Positions 43,587-52,516 of a DNA stretch of 64,000 bases are shown in pieces (positions within the stretch are counted from its first letter, which is position 1; each line of letters starts with the position of its first letter). Source of the stretch: Kutzneria kofuensis. Lineage in GTDB: Bacteria > Actinomycetota > Actinomycetes > Mycobacteriales > Pseudonocardiaceae. The position numbers and the translations under genes are program-made. The stretch is taken from the NCBI RefSeq assembly GCF_014203355.1, contig NZ_JACHIR010000001.1, forward strand, positions 558,001 to 622,000, written 5' to 3'. The notes below the pieces were generated by a model, which was given only the letters and a program-made list of their open reading frames with translations, was not told the origin of the DNA and made no database searches.

Positions 43587-44732
43587 ATGGAAGAACTCAC
43601 CCTCGACATGGAGAACAAGGAGCCTTGCGGGGCCCTGTTTGACCTGTTGGCGAGGGTGGGCATTCCAGGCCTCTCCGGTCAGGAGAAGGTCACCGCCTAC
43701 ATTCTGGCCGGCAAGATCGCCGCATTCGGCCACGCCATCCAGCTGGAGGTCCTCCACCACGTCGACGACCTCACGGAGTTGGCCATGGCCGGCCATGAAC
43801 CCGAGCGGGCGTTGGGACAACGCAAGGAATTCAGCCGGGTGGTCGAGACACTGCCCCGGCTGTTCGCCCAGCTGCGGCGCGGGGAGATCGACCAGCGGCG
43901 GCTGGAAGTCGTGGACGAGCGGGTCGCCCACCTGCCCACCCAGGCCCTGATCACCCAGGTCGAAGACACCCTGATCGAGGTCGCGCCCGGGTTGAACCGC
44001 AGCCAACTCGCCCGCCAGACCACCAAACTCGTCGCGCTGGCCGACCCCGACGGCAGCGACCGACGCTGCCAGCAGGCCAAGGCCGAGCGCCGAGTCGAAT
44101 TCAGACCCCTCCCGGACGGGATGGCCCAGCTCAAGGCGGTGCTGCCCGCCGTGGAGGCCCGCATGGCCTACGACCTGCTCAACGCCGACGTCGCCGAGCT
44201 GCCCCAAGATGACCGGACCACCGACCAGAAGCGGGCCGACGCCTTCCTCGACCGCTTCCTCGCCAACACCAAGGAGCGCCAGGTCCAGGTGCATGTGACG
44301 ATCCCCGTCGAGACCTTGATCGGGCTGACCAAAGACCCCGGCCTGTTGGACGGCTACGGCCCCATCCCCGCCGAACTCGCCTGCGAACTGGCCATGCAGG
44401 GCCCCTGGCGCGGCATCCTGCTCGACGAGTACCGGCACGCCACCGGCATGAGCACCGCCAAGTACCGGCCCACCGCCCCCATGCGGGAGATGGTCAAGAT
44501 CCACGACGGCGGCACCTGCACCGCCCCCGGCTGCACCAGCCCCATCCGCGAACTCGACCACGTCATCCCCTGGCCCAAAGGCAAAACCACAGCCACCCAA
44601 CTCAAGGGCCTCTGCTCCTGGCACCACCACCGCAAACACGACAACTACACCGTCACCCTCGACCCCGACGGCACCACCACCTGGACCACACCCCAGGGCC
44701 GGGTCCACACCACCCGACCCCATCAGTACTAA
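43587..44732 (+). CDS. DUF222 / HNH-endonuclease protein (13E12-repeat type)
   Basis: A 381-residue protein. The N-terminal helical DUF222 domain covers residues about 20-280 (AYILAGKIAAFGHAIQLEVL, FSRVVETLPRLFAQLRRGEIDQRRLEVVDE, AYDLLNADVAEL, RADAFLDRFL). The C-terminal HNH site is CTAPGCTSPIRELDHVIPW, then GLCSWHHHRKHDN (C-x4-C, D-H, C-x2-HHH), with all catalytic and zinc residues kept. It resembles the REP13E12-type proteins of mycobacteria. It is bracketed by two inverted hairpin repeats, suggesting a mobile or DNA-processing role. Function is not established. Confidence 0.87.
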   Translation: MEELTLDMENKEPCGALFDLLARVGIPGLSGQEKVTAYILAGKIAAFGHAIQLEVLHHVDDLTELAMAGHEPERALGQRKEFSRVVETLPRLFAQLRRGEIDQRRLEVVDERVAHLPTQALITQVEDTLIEVAPGLNRSQLARQTTKLVALADPDGSDRRCQQAKAERRVEFRPLPDGMAQLKAVLPAVEARMAYDLLNADVAELPQDDRTTDQKRADAFLDRFLANTKERQVQVHVTIPVETLIGLTKDPGLLDGYGPIPAELACELAMQGPWRGILLDEYRHATGMSTAKYRPTAPMREMVKIHDGGTCTAPGCTSPIRELDHVIPWPKGKTTATQLKGLCSWHHHRKHDNYTVTLDPDGTTTWTTPQGRVHTTRPHQY

Positions 44733-45156
44733 CCCGCGTTCTTTGACAACTCCACAGCGAACGAAACCCGCCCGCCGACTCGTCGAACACCACGCCCCCA
44801 ATCCGATGGCGACCTTTCACCGCCCGCACCCACCACCCCTTCTCACCGGCACCCTTACACCACCCGACAGCCGCCACCCCATCACCCTCACCCCATACTT
44901 GGGCCGATTTTGTGTGGAGGTGGACGATGGCATACAATTGACAGCGACTCGGGGCAGGCTCTGCCTGCCTCTAAACAGCCCTGAGTGCCATCGTCCAGAG
45001 GCTCCACACCAAATCGGCCCACCCACGCCGCCAACCCCCGCCGCCCTAACACCACACAAATCCGCCCCGAACACCACTGAACCCCACCCAACCCAACACC
45101 TCAAATCCCCATCCCCTCCACAACCAAACCTACCGCCCATCCAAAGCATCAAACCC
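44733..45156. other. 424-bp gap holding hairpin repeat B and a C-rich tract
   Basis: Repeat B is at 44900-45021. Both flanks (44740-44900 and 45022-45150) are rich in C and A and poor in G on the plus strand, unlike the surrounding genes. No open frame has supporting features. The secreted protein gene ends at its right edge. Confidence 0.7.
44900..45021. repeat. Hairpin repeat B (right inverted copy)
   Basis: The 110-bp core 44906-45015 is the inverted counterpart of repeat A with four differences. The core again folds on itself, and its outer flanks pair further (TGGGCC at 44900-44905 with GGCCCA at 45016-45021). The flanks are unrelated to those of repeat A, yet in both copies they are complementary. 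Confidence 0.85.
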
Positions 45157-46347
45157 TCAAGCCTGATACGCCGCCGTCAGATCAGCGACCACCACATGCT
45201 TGTCGGTGTTGTAGTAGACGTAGAACTCGGTCTCCGTCCCGTGCATGGTGTCGTCCGGCGCGGCGAACGCCCCGATCCAGCCGAGGCCGTCGGGAATCGG
45301 CTCGCTGTCCCGCCACACGTACCAATCCCCGGCCCGCGTCCGCACGTACTCCCGCACGGCCCCGTCCGCGCCGGTCGTGAACATGTGCTCGCTGCCGTCG
45401 GCGTTCCAAAGGTACGAGTCATTAGCCGCATTAGGAGCCCAGCGCGGGTCGACCGTCGGGGTGGCCGCGGCGACGTCGGTGTCGGTCCACCGCCCGCCCT
45501 CCCACGCAACCTCGTGCAGGTGGGTGTCGCTGGTGTAGTAGCGCAGGGCATAGCGCACGAGGCGCCCGTCCCGCAGGAAGACCATCGAGTTCATGGTGAA
45601 GAACTTCTCGTCGGCCGGTACCCCGACCCGCTGGTCGGTCCACCGGCCGTGCTGCCCGGCCAGCACGTGCGGGTAGCCGTCGGTGCCGATGTACCCGATG
45701 GCCTCGCCGTCGGTGCCGAGCGACGACGCGGCGAGGTACCAGCCGTAGTCGTTCTTCGGGTGGATCCCGGCCCGCTCGGTCAGGTTGGTGAACCCCCACC
45801 CCGCCCCGGGCGCGAACGTCGCCTCCCAGATCACGCCGTTGCCGTGCCCGTCCTTGAAGACGACGTGCTGCTGGCCGTCCTGCTCGTAGCCGCGCGGGTC
45901 GAGCTCGATCAGCGGCCCGTGGTACGTCTCGGTGAGGTCGACCTTCTGCCACGTCGGCGAAGCGTCGCTGGACCACAATTCGATCAGGTGGTGGGTGACG
46001 CCGTCGGCGTAGACGATGTGCGAGCTGTGGTCCCAGGAGTACGAATACGTGGTCAGGTAGCCGAGGACGTACGCACTGTCCAAAGCGGTGGTCCACGTCC
46101 AGGATCCGCCCGGGGCAGAGCTGGCGACGATGATCCGTTGGTCGTCGCTGACGTACGCGAAGTGCCGCTTGAGGTCCCACGGCGTGTACCACCCCGCGGG
46201 CTCCATCTGCCCGACGGGAACGCCGGCGGAGCCGGTCAGGTCCTGGCTGGTGAAGTACCCGGCGCCGGCGTGCGCGGCCGGGGCCGCCAGCAGCGCGACC
46301 CCCACGGCGAGCGCGGCGGACAGCGCTCTGGCCCAGTTGCGTGACAT
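45157..46347 (-). CDS. Secreted beta-propeller-like protein of unknown function
   Basis: A 396-residue protein with a clear signal peptide (MSRNWARALSAALAVGVALLAAPAAHAG, cleaved near residue 27). The mature part has repeated W/Y-rich strand units (WTWTTALDSAYVLGYLTTYSY, HHLIELWSSDASPTWQKVDLTE, QHVVFKDGHGNGVIWEATF, YPHVLAGQHGRWTDQRVG), suggesting a lectin-like or beta-propeller fold. I recognise no family. ATG 46347 is chosen because it starts the signal peptide. Confidence 0.75.
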   Translation of the reverse strand: MSRNWARALSAALAVGVALLAAPAAHAGAGYFTSQDLTGSAGVPVGQMEPAGWYTPWDLKRHFAYVSDDQRIIVASSAPGGSWTWTTALDSAYVLGYLTTYSYSWDHSSHIVYADGVTHHLIELWSSDASPTWQKVDLTETYHGPLIELDPRGYEQDGQQHVVFKDGHGNGVIWEATFAPGAGWGFTNLTERAGIHPKNDYGWYLAASSLGTDGEAIGYIGTDGYPHVLAGQHGRWTDQRVGVPADEKFFTMNSMVFLRDGRLVRYALRYYTSDTHLHEVAWEGGRWTDTDVAAATPTVDPRWAPNAANDSYLWNADGSEHMFTTGADGAVREYVRTRAGDWYVWRDSEPIPDGLGWIGAFAAPDDTMHGTETEFYVYYNTDKHVVVADLTAAYQA

Positions 46348-46643
46348 GGCGACATCGTGACCAGCGCAAACGCCGTCCGGAATACGCAGTTCTGCGTAGT
46401 TCCTCCAGCAGGCCGAGCGCTCGGCGAGCAGCGCACGCAGCCCGCGCTCCCGGCGCGATGACCGCCACCAGCGCGACAACCTGTTGCAGACCAATGACTT
46501 CGCCAGGTAGCGGACGGCGTCAAACGTCCACTGGCCACAATACGACGCCGTGATCGAGGGCTGCGCGAGTTGTATCGGCAGAGTGTCCTGAGCCCGTCAC
46601 AGGTGATCCTGCGGCAACCGCCGACCGTGGTTAGGCTCGGGCC

Positions 46644-48563
46644 GTGGAGCCGAGTGCGATCACCGAGATCCTCGACGGGCGGTGGGCCGCTCTGCGGCGC
46701 ACGGTCCGCGAGCAGCTGGCCGCCGTCGAGTACAGCGACACCAGCGGCCTGAGCACGGACGAACACCGGGCGCTGGTGTTCGAGCAGATGCACGCCCTGG
46801 CCAAAACGGACGGCCCCAGGCTGGGGTTCGACCGCGAATACGGTGGCGGCGGCGACATCGGCGGCTCGGTGGTCGCGTTCGAGATGCTCGGCTTCGGCGA
46901 CCTGTCGCTGATGGTGAAGGCCGGCGTGCAGTGGGGACTGTTCGGCGGCGCGGTGCAGTTGCTCGGCACGCGCCGGCACCACGAGCGCCACCTCGCCGAC
47001 ATCATGGACCTGACGCTGCCGGGTTGTTTCGCCATGACCGAGACCGGTCACGGTTCCGACGTGCAGCACCTGCGCACGACCGCCACCTTCGACGGCGGCG
47101 AGTTCGTCATCCACACGCCGCATCAGTCCGCCCGCAAGGACTACATCGGCAACGCGGCGCGGGACGGCCGTGCGGCGGTGGTGTTCGCCCAGCTGATCAC
47201 GGACGGCCGCAGTCGCGGCGTACATGCCTTCCTGGTGCCGATCCGGGACACCGAGGGCAATCCGATGCCCGGGGTGTCCATTGAGGACTGCGGCCGCAAG
47301 GGCGGCCTGAACGGCGTCGACAACGGCCGGCTGACGTTCGACCACGTCCGTGTGCCGCGCGACAACCTGCTCGACCACTACGGCCAGGTCGACGAGGACG
47401 GCACGTACCGCAGCCCGATCGACAGCGACAACCGACGCTTCTTCACCATGCTGGGCACGCTGATCCGCGGTCGGGTCAGCGTCGCGGGCAGCGCCGGCAG
47501 CGCGGCCAAGCGCGCACTGACCATTGCCGTCCGCTACGCCGACACCCGCCGCCAGTTCAACCGCCCGGACGAAGCACGCGAGGTCGTGCTGCTGGACTAC
47601 CAGGCGCACCAACGTAAACTGCTACCGGCACTGGCCACCACGTATGCGCTGCACTTCGCCCAGGAGGCCCTGACGGCCACTTTGGACGAACTGCAGAGCG
47701 CCGCGGACCCGGACGAGCGCCGGCAGCGCGAGCTGGAATCCCGCGCCGCCGGCGTCAAGGCACTGTCCACATGGCACACCACCGCGACGATCCAGACCTG
47801 TCGCGAGGCGTGCGGCGGAGCCGGCTACCTGGCCGAGAACCTGCTGACCGGGCTGAAGGCCGACACGGACGTGTTCACCACGTTCGAGGGCGACAACACG
47901 GTGCTGTTGCAGCTGGTCGCCAAGGGGCTGTTGACCAACTACCGCAGTCACTTCGAGGATCTCGGCACGCTGGCGACCGCCCGCTTCGTCGCCGAGCAGT
48001 TCGTCGGCATGGTCGCCGAGCGACTGCCCAGCCTCGGCCCCGGCCGGGACGACGCCGACGCCCTCTACGACCGCGGCTGGCAGCTGCGGGCGTTCGAGGA
48101 CCGGGAGGCGCACGTGCTGGACGGGCTGGCCCGCCGGCTGCGGCGGGCCGCGAGCGGCGACGCGGACCCGTTCGAGGTGTTCAACAGCGCGCAGGACCAC
48201 GTGCTGCGCGCCGGCCGCGTGCACACCGAACGCGTTGTGCTACAAGCGTTCGCGGACGCGGTCGAGGGCTGCGCCGACCCGGAGGTCAAGCACCTGCTCG
48301 ACCGGGTGTGCACGCTGTACGCGCTGCACACCGTGAACGACGACCTGGCGTGGTTCCTCGCGCACGGCCGGCTGGCGGCCGGTCGCGGCAAGGCGGTGAA
48401 CGGTGCGGTGAACGCGCTGTGCGCCGAGTTGCGGCCGCATGCGCGCACCCTGGTGGACGCCTTCGCCATCCCGGAACGCTTCCTCGACGCGGCGATCCTG
48501 CGTGAGGAACCGGACCGGCAGGACGTCCAGTGGCGGCACGATCAGGCGAACGCCGCCAGCTGA
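46644..48563 (+). CDS. Acyl-CoA dehydrogenase/oxidase family protein
   Basis: A 639-residue acyl-CoA oxidase-sized flavoprotein. FAD and substrate motifs: FAMTETGHGSDVQHLRTTATFD, the CACGGAGY-like CREACGGAGYLAENLLTGLK and the catalytic glutamate region FTTFEGDNTVLLQLVAKGLL. The C-terminal ACOX helical domain extends to the end. GTG 46644 is the likely start. The 296 bp upstream contain no gene. Expected reaction: alpha,beta-oxidation of acyl-CoA to enoyl-CoA with oxygen or ETF as acceptor. Confidence 0.88.
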   Translation: MEPSAITEILDGRWAALRRTVREQLAAVEYSDTSGLSTDEHRALVFEQMHALAKTDGPRLGFDREYGGGGDIGGSVVAFEMLGFGDLSLMVKAGVQWGLFGGAVQLLGTRRHHERHLADIMDLTLPGCFAMTETGHGSDVQHLRTTATFDGGEFVIHTPHQSARKDYIGNAARDGRAAVVFAQLITDGRSRGVHAFLVPIRDTEGNPMPGVSIEDCGRKGGLNGVDNGRLTFDHVRVPRDNLLDHYGQVDEDGTYRSPIDSDNRRFFTMLGTLIRGRVSVAGSAGSAAKRALTIAVRYADTRRQFNRPDEAREVVLLDYQAHQRKLLPALATTYALHFAQEALTATLDELQSAADPDERRQRELESRAAGVKALSTWHTTATIQTCREACGGAGYLAENLLTGLKADTDVFTTFEGDNTVLLQLVAKGLLTNYRSHFEDLGTLATARFVAEQFVGMVAERLPSLGPGRDDADALYDRGWQLRAFEDREAHVLDGLARRLRRAASGDADPFEVFNSAQDHVLRAGRVHTERVVLQAFADAVEGCADPEVKHLLDRVCTLYALHTVNDDLAWFLAHGRLAAGRGKAVNGAVNALCAELRPHARTLVDAFAIPERFLDAAILREEPDRQDVQWRHDQANAAS

Positions 48564-49099
48564 TAGTCCAGCGGCGCCTTGGTCATCCGGTTGGCGAAGG
48601 TGGACAGGGTGTAGGCGCCGATGCCCAGCACCACCTCCAGGGCCTGCTGCGTGGTGTAGCCGTGCCCGAGGAACTCCTTGAGCACGACGTCGTCCACGCC
48701 GCCGGCGGTGGCCAGGACCTCGATGGTGAAGGTACGCAAGGCTTCCAGCTTCTCGTCGGCGAGCGGCCGCTGGTCGCGCAGGGCTGCCACCAGCTCGGCG
48801 TCCGCGCCGATGCCGCCGAGCTTGGCGGTGTGCATGGCGATGCAGACGTGGCAGCCGTTGCGCACGGCCACCGTCATGACAACCACCTCGCGGGCGACCG
48901 GCTCCAGCGACGTGGTCTCGAACATGGTGCTGAGCCGGAGAAAGCCGTCCAGCAGCTGCGGCGACGCCGCGAGCCGCGCGACCGGCGACGGCAGGTAACC
49001 GAGGTGGTCGATGGTGGCCTTCATGGATCTCCGCGCCGCCTCGGGCGCGGTCTCCAGGGTGTGGTCGGCGAACAACATCTCCTCCAGATGGACTAGCAT
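48542..49099 (-). CDS. Carboxymuconolactone decarboxylase / AhpD-like protein
   Basis: A 185-residue AhpD-fold protein. The redox motif NGCHVCIAMHTAKL (C-x2-C-x3-H) is intact, followed by the family helices (LVAALRDQRPLADEKLEALRTFTIEVL, LKEFLGHGYTTQQALEVVLGIGAYTLSTFANRM). ATG 49099 is chosen. It is divergent from a MarR gene and convergent with the acyl-CoA oxidase gene, with a 22-bp overlap. Such proteins act in peroxide or electrophile defence. Confidence 0.85.
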   Translation of the reverse strand: MLVHLEEMLFADHTLETAPEAARRSMKATIDHLGYLPSPVARLAASPQLLDGFLRLSTMFETTSLEPVAREVVVMTVAVRNGCHVCIAMHTAKLGGIGADAELVAALRDQRPLADEKLEALRTFTIEVLATAGGVDDVVLKEFLGHGYTTQQALEVVLGIGAYTLSTFANRMTKAPLDYQLAAFA

Positions 49100-49108
49100 C
49101 GTCAACGT

Positions 49109-49138
49109 GGTTGTCGAAAAGGTAAACCAGGTTGTCGA
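49109..49138. promoter_or_regulatory. Direct repeats in the AhpD-like/MarR divergent promoter
   Basis: GGTTGTCGA occurs at 49109-49117 and 49130-49138, start to start 21 bp apart, about two helical turns. A small CAAC-GTG-GTTG palindrome overlaps the first. They occupy most of the 47-bp gap between the divergent genes. They are probably MarR sites. Confidence 0.5.
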
Positions 49139-49146
49139 GTTGCGCA

Positions 49147-49623
49147 ATGACTAATCCATCCGGGGACGAGCCCGGCTTCGCGCTGCCGCTGCTGTTGTTC
49201 GCCGGCTTCCGCACGCTCATCGACCGCCTACACGCGGAACTGGCCGCTCAGGGGCACCCGGATCTGCGCCCCGCGCACGGCTTCGCGCTGCAGGCCATCG
49301 GCCGCGCCGGCACCACCGCGAGCGAGCTGGGCCGACGCCTCGGCGTGTCCAAGCAGGCTGCCGGCAAGACCGCGGACCGGCTGGAGGCGCTCGGCTACGT
49401 GGAGCGCGTCGACGACACCCACGACGCTCGGCGCAAACTGGTCCGCCTCACCCCGCACGGCGTCGACGCGCTCGTCCGATCGGCCCAGATCTTCGACGAG
49501 CTGCGCGCCGAATGGGCCCAAACCCTGGGGCCGCAACGCCTCCGCGACATGGAAGCGGGCCTGCGCACGATGACCCCGGGCAACTTCTTCCGCCTCGACG
49601 CCCCCGGCTGGTTCACCAGCTGA
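49147..49623 (+). CDS. MarR-family transcriptional regulator
   Basis: A 158-residue MarR protein. The winged HTH is ALQAIGRAGTTASELGRRLGVSKQAAGKTADRLEALGYVERVDDTHDARRKLVRLT, followed by a dimerisation helix. ATG 49147 starts 47 bp from the divergent AhpD-like start. By position it controls that gene and itself. Confidence 0.9.
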   Translation: MTNPSGDEPGFALPLLLFAGFRTLIDRLHAELAAQGHPDLRPAHGFALQAIGRAGTTASELGRRLGVSKQAAGKTADRLEALGYVERVDDTHDARRKLVRLTPHGVDALVRSAQIFDELRAEWAQTLGPQRLRDMEAGLRTMTPGNFFRLDAPGWFTS

Positions 49624-49666
49624 CCCGCCACCGCCCACACTCCACCCCGTCAAGCCCCGAACGTTC

Positions 49667-49711
49667 GGAAAGGACCGTTCCTCTACTCGGAGTAGAGGAA
49701 CGGTCCTTTCC
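49667..49711. terminator. Intergenic hairpin, copy 3 (22-bp perfect inverted repeat)
   Basis: Arms 49667-49688 and 49690-49711 are perfectly complementary around one central base. The stem begins GGAAAGGACCGTTCCTC. It separates the convergent MarR and S53 protease genes and probably ends both transcripts. Confidence 0.75.
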
Positions 49712-49730
49712 TAGCGGTGCTGGCGGTGGG

Positions 49731-52172
49731 TCAGCTGAGCGTGACGGCCGTGTCGTCGATGACGAACGAGGTCTGCAGGCCCGAGTCCTCCGCGCCGGTG
49801 AACGAGATCGTCACCGTCTGGCCGGCCAGCGAGGAGACGTCGAACGTCTTCTGCGCGTAGCCGCTGGCCTTGTTCAGGTTGGAGTACGTCGCCAGTGTCG
49901 TCGAGCCGGCCTTGACGGTCAGCTTGTCGTACGCGGTCGAGGTGGTCGTCTCGGCGGTGTCGATGTGCAGCCAGAACGACAGCGTGGCGTGGCAGCCGGC
50001 CGGAATGGTCACCGACTGGGACAGGGTGTCGCTGTGGGTCTGGCCGTAGCCGTCCAGCCAGGCCAGGTAGCTGCCGGAGTGCGCGGCCTCGCCGGCGGAG
50101 GCGTTGCTGACCACGCCCGAGGAGGCGCTCCACGGCGAGGCGCTGCCGGTCTCGAAGCCGGGGTTGCCGAGCTTCTGGCCGGAGCAGGAGCCGCCGGTGG
50201 TGCTGACGGTCCAGGTGAAGGAGGCGCTGCCGGCCTTGCCGGCGGCGTCGGTCGCCGTGACGGTCACGTTGTACGTGCCGGCCGTGGTGGTCTTGCCGCT
50301 GATCACGCCGGTGCCCGAGGCGATGGACAGGCCGGCCGGCAGGCCGGACGCGGTCCACGTGTACGGCGAGGTGCCGCCGGTGGCGCGGACGGTGATGTTG
50401 ACGCTGTCACCGACCAGGTTGGACTGGTTGCCCGGGCTGGTCACCGACGGGGCGCCCGGCTGCGTGGTGCCGCCGCCGGACAGGTTCGGCACGAGGGCGT
50501 CGGCCTTCGGCGAGCCCCAGCCGCTGGCCTCGTCGAAGTTGGCCGCGGCGCTGTAGTGCAGGTTGTCGCCGCTGGTGATGTCGTGGAACAGCGAGCCGTA
50601 GTTGCTCGACGAACCCAGCTGGTACAGCGTGGAGTTGACCTGGCCGACGCGGGAGTGGCCGGCCGCGGCCGCCTGCTGGTTGGCCAGCGTCAGCACGGAA
50701 GCCCACAGCGGGGTGGCCGCGCTGGTGCCGCCGACGGTGGTCCACTGGCTCTGGGTGTAGATCGAGTAGTCCGACGCGACGGCCGAGACGTCCGGCACCT
50801 GGCGCAGCGCGCTGGTGTTGACGCCGGGGCCGGTCTGCCAGGACGGGCGGGCGAACTTGCTGGACACGCCGCCGCCACCGGCCCACTTGGTGGCCGTGCC
50901 CTCGTTCCACACGGTCTCGGAGCTGTAGCTGCCGCCGCTGCCCTCGGTCAGCACGGTGCCGCCGACGCTGGTCACGTACGGGTCGGAGCCGGGGAAGTCG
51001 ACCGCGAGGTTGTTGGCGTTGGGCGACTGGGTGCCGGAGTGCCGGTAGCAGTCGTAGGCGCCGGAGTCACCGGCCGCCGACAGGAAGGTCTGGCCCTGGG
51101 CCGCGCCCTGCTTGGCCACGTTGTCCACGGCGGTCTCGGTCGACGCCGTGTCGTCGAGCTCGCAGGCGCCCCAACTGGAGGACACCACTGACACGTTGTC
51201 GGTGATGAACTTGTTCCACATGTCGATCTCGCCCTGGTCGCTGTTCGGGGCCTCGTAGACCGCGACATTGGCCTTGGGCGCGATCGCGTGCGCGACCTCG
51301 ATGTCCAGCTCGACCTCGACGGTGCCGTCGCCGGCGGTGTCGTCGTCGCCGCCGTCGACCTTGACCACGGTCGGGGTCGGCGAGCCGGTGCCGTACTGCG
51401 AGTCGTACTTGCTGATGTTGGTCTGGCTGAAGTGCGAGAACTCCAGCATGGCGACGGTCTGGCCGGCGCCGGTGGTGCCGGCGTTGAACAGCTTGTCGAC
51501 GCCGTAGGCCGAGCGCAGCTCCTGCGCGGTGTAGCCGCCGGCCGGGCCGCTGCCCGCCTTCGGCGCGTTCGCGTTGGGCGTCCTGGTGTAGCTGTGCAGC
51601 TGGTAGTGGTTGTTCAGGCCGGAGATGCCGCCGATGAGGCCGGCGACCGAGCTGTCGACCGACGGGGCCGTGTCGTTGGCGGTGAAGTCCTTGTTGGTCT
51701 TGTTGTCGTGGTAGCGCGACACCGAGGTGGCGAAGGCGCTCTGCACCGTCTTGGCCGGGCCCTTGGCGTCGATCAGCATCCGGTTGGACGCCACGTCGGT
51801 GATGGTGAGGCCCTTGCTCTGCAGGTACGCGCGCACCTGGTCGACCTGCGCCTGGGTGGGCGCGAACCGGTCGCGGAACTGCTCCGGCGTCAGGTAGTGG
51901 TGGTAGTCGGCCGAGCTCGGGTTGTTCACGCGGGCCAGGAAGGCGTCCAGGCCGGCCGCGTCCCGGTAGTTCAGCGAGACGGCGACCTGCATCTGCTGGT
52001 CGGCGTTCACCGAGCCGGTTCTTGTGGCGAACTCGAGTCCCGGGGCGGCACTGTTGGCCAGCTGGGTGGTGTGCGGGTTCGTCTGCGCGGAGGCGGTGAA
52101 CCCGGCGCCGGTCGCCAGGACCATCGGCGCGGCAACCAGCAGCGCCACGGAGGCGCGACGGGTCAGCTTCAC
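49731..52172 (-). CDS. Secreted S53 (sedolisin/kumamolisin-like) serine-carboxyl protease
   Basis: An 813-residue exported protease. Signal peptide residues 1-29. The pro-kumamolisin activation domain follows ([40 protein letters not shown]). The S53 catalytic domain has Glu and Asp in [15 protein letters not shown], the oxyanion Asp in [13 protein letters not shown] and the Ser in [14 protein letters not shown]-terminal Ig-like repeat ([20 protein letters not shown]) and a lectin-like domain ([14 protein letters not shown] to the end) follow. It degrades protein outside the cell, usually at acid pH. Confidence 0.92.
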   Translation of the reverse strand: MKLTRRASVALLVAAPMVLATGAGFTASAQTNPHTTQLANSAAPGLEFATRTGSVNADQQMQVAVSLNYRDAAGLDAFLARVNNPSSADYHHYLTPEQFRDRFAPTQAQVDQVRAYLQSKGLTITDVASNRMLIDAKGPAKTVQSAFATSVSRYHDNKTNKDFTANDTAPSVDSSVAGLIGGISGLNNHYQLHSYTRTPNANAPKAGSGPAGGYTAQELRSAYGVDKLFNAGTTGAGQTVAMLEFSHFSQTNISKYDSQYGTGSPTPTVVKVDGGDDDTAGDGTVEVELDIEVAHAIAPKANVAVYEAPNSDQGEIDMWNKFITDNVSVVSSSWGACELDDTASTETAVDNVAKQGAAQGQTFLSAAGDSGAYDCYRHSGTQSPNANNLAVDFPGSDPYVTSVGGTVLTEGSGGSYSSETVWNEGTATKWAGGGGVSSKFARPSWQTGPGVNTSALRQVPDVSAVASDYSIYTQSQWTTVGGTSAATPLWASVLTLANQQAAAAGHSRVGQVNSTLYQLGSSSNYGSLFHDITSGDNLHYSAAANFDEASGWGSPKADALVPNLSGGGTTQPGAPSVTSPGNQSNLVGDSVNITVRATGGTSPYTWTASGLPAGLSIASGTGVISGKTTTAGTYNVTVTATDAAGKAGSASFTWTVSTTGGSCSGQKLGNPGFETGSASPWSASSGVVSNASAGEAAHSGSYLAWLDGYGQTHSDTLSQSVTIPAGCHATLSFWLHIDTAETTTSTAYDKLTVKAGSTTLATYSNLNKASGYAQKTFDVSSLAGQTVTISFTGAEDSGLQTSFVIDDTAVTLS

Positions 52173-52516
52173 GATTGCTCCATCCCTACAGGGGAGATGA
52201 AAATGGCAGGGGTTATTTCCCTCGGCGAGGGAGTTACCGGAACACTAACAGCCGGACTTCCGCCAGGGAATGGATTCCCTACCAAGGTATGGAATCGCCC
52301 GTCACGGGTGGCCGTATCGTGACCTGGCCGTCACGCACGGGACAGCATGCGTCGACCGACCGTGACACATTCCCCGGCAAAGCGGACAAACCAACTGGTT
52401 TTGCGTCCATTCCTTGGGATATGGACCTTAACAGTCATCAACACCGGCAGCCCGACGAAAGAAGGATTGTCAAAACTCGTTCGCGAACGGATCATCCCGG
52501 CCGGTAACGTGACCCG
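52173..52516. other. 344-bp divergent intergenic region with palindromes
   Basis: The region is less GC-rich than its surroundings. AGGGAATGGATTCCCT (52265-52280) is a perfect 7+7 palindrome with two central bases, 93 bp upstream of the protease start. TCCCTC-GGC-GAGGGA (52218-52232) could form a small hairpin in the protease leader. Nothing else is identified. Confidence 0.55.
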
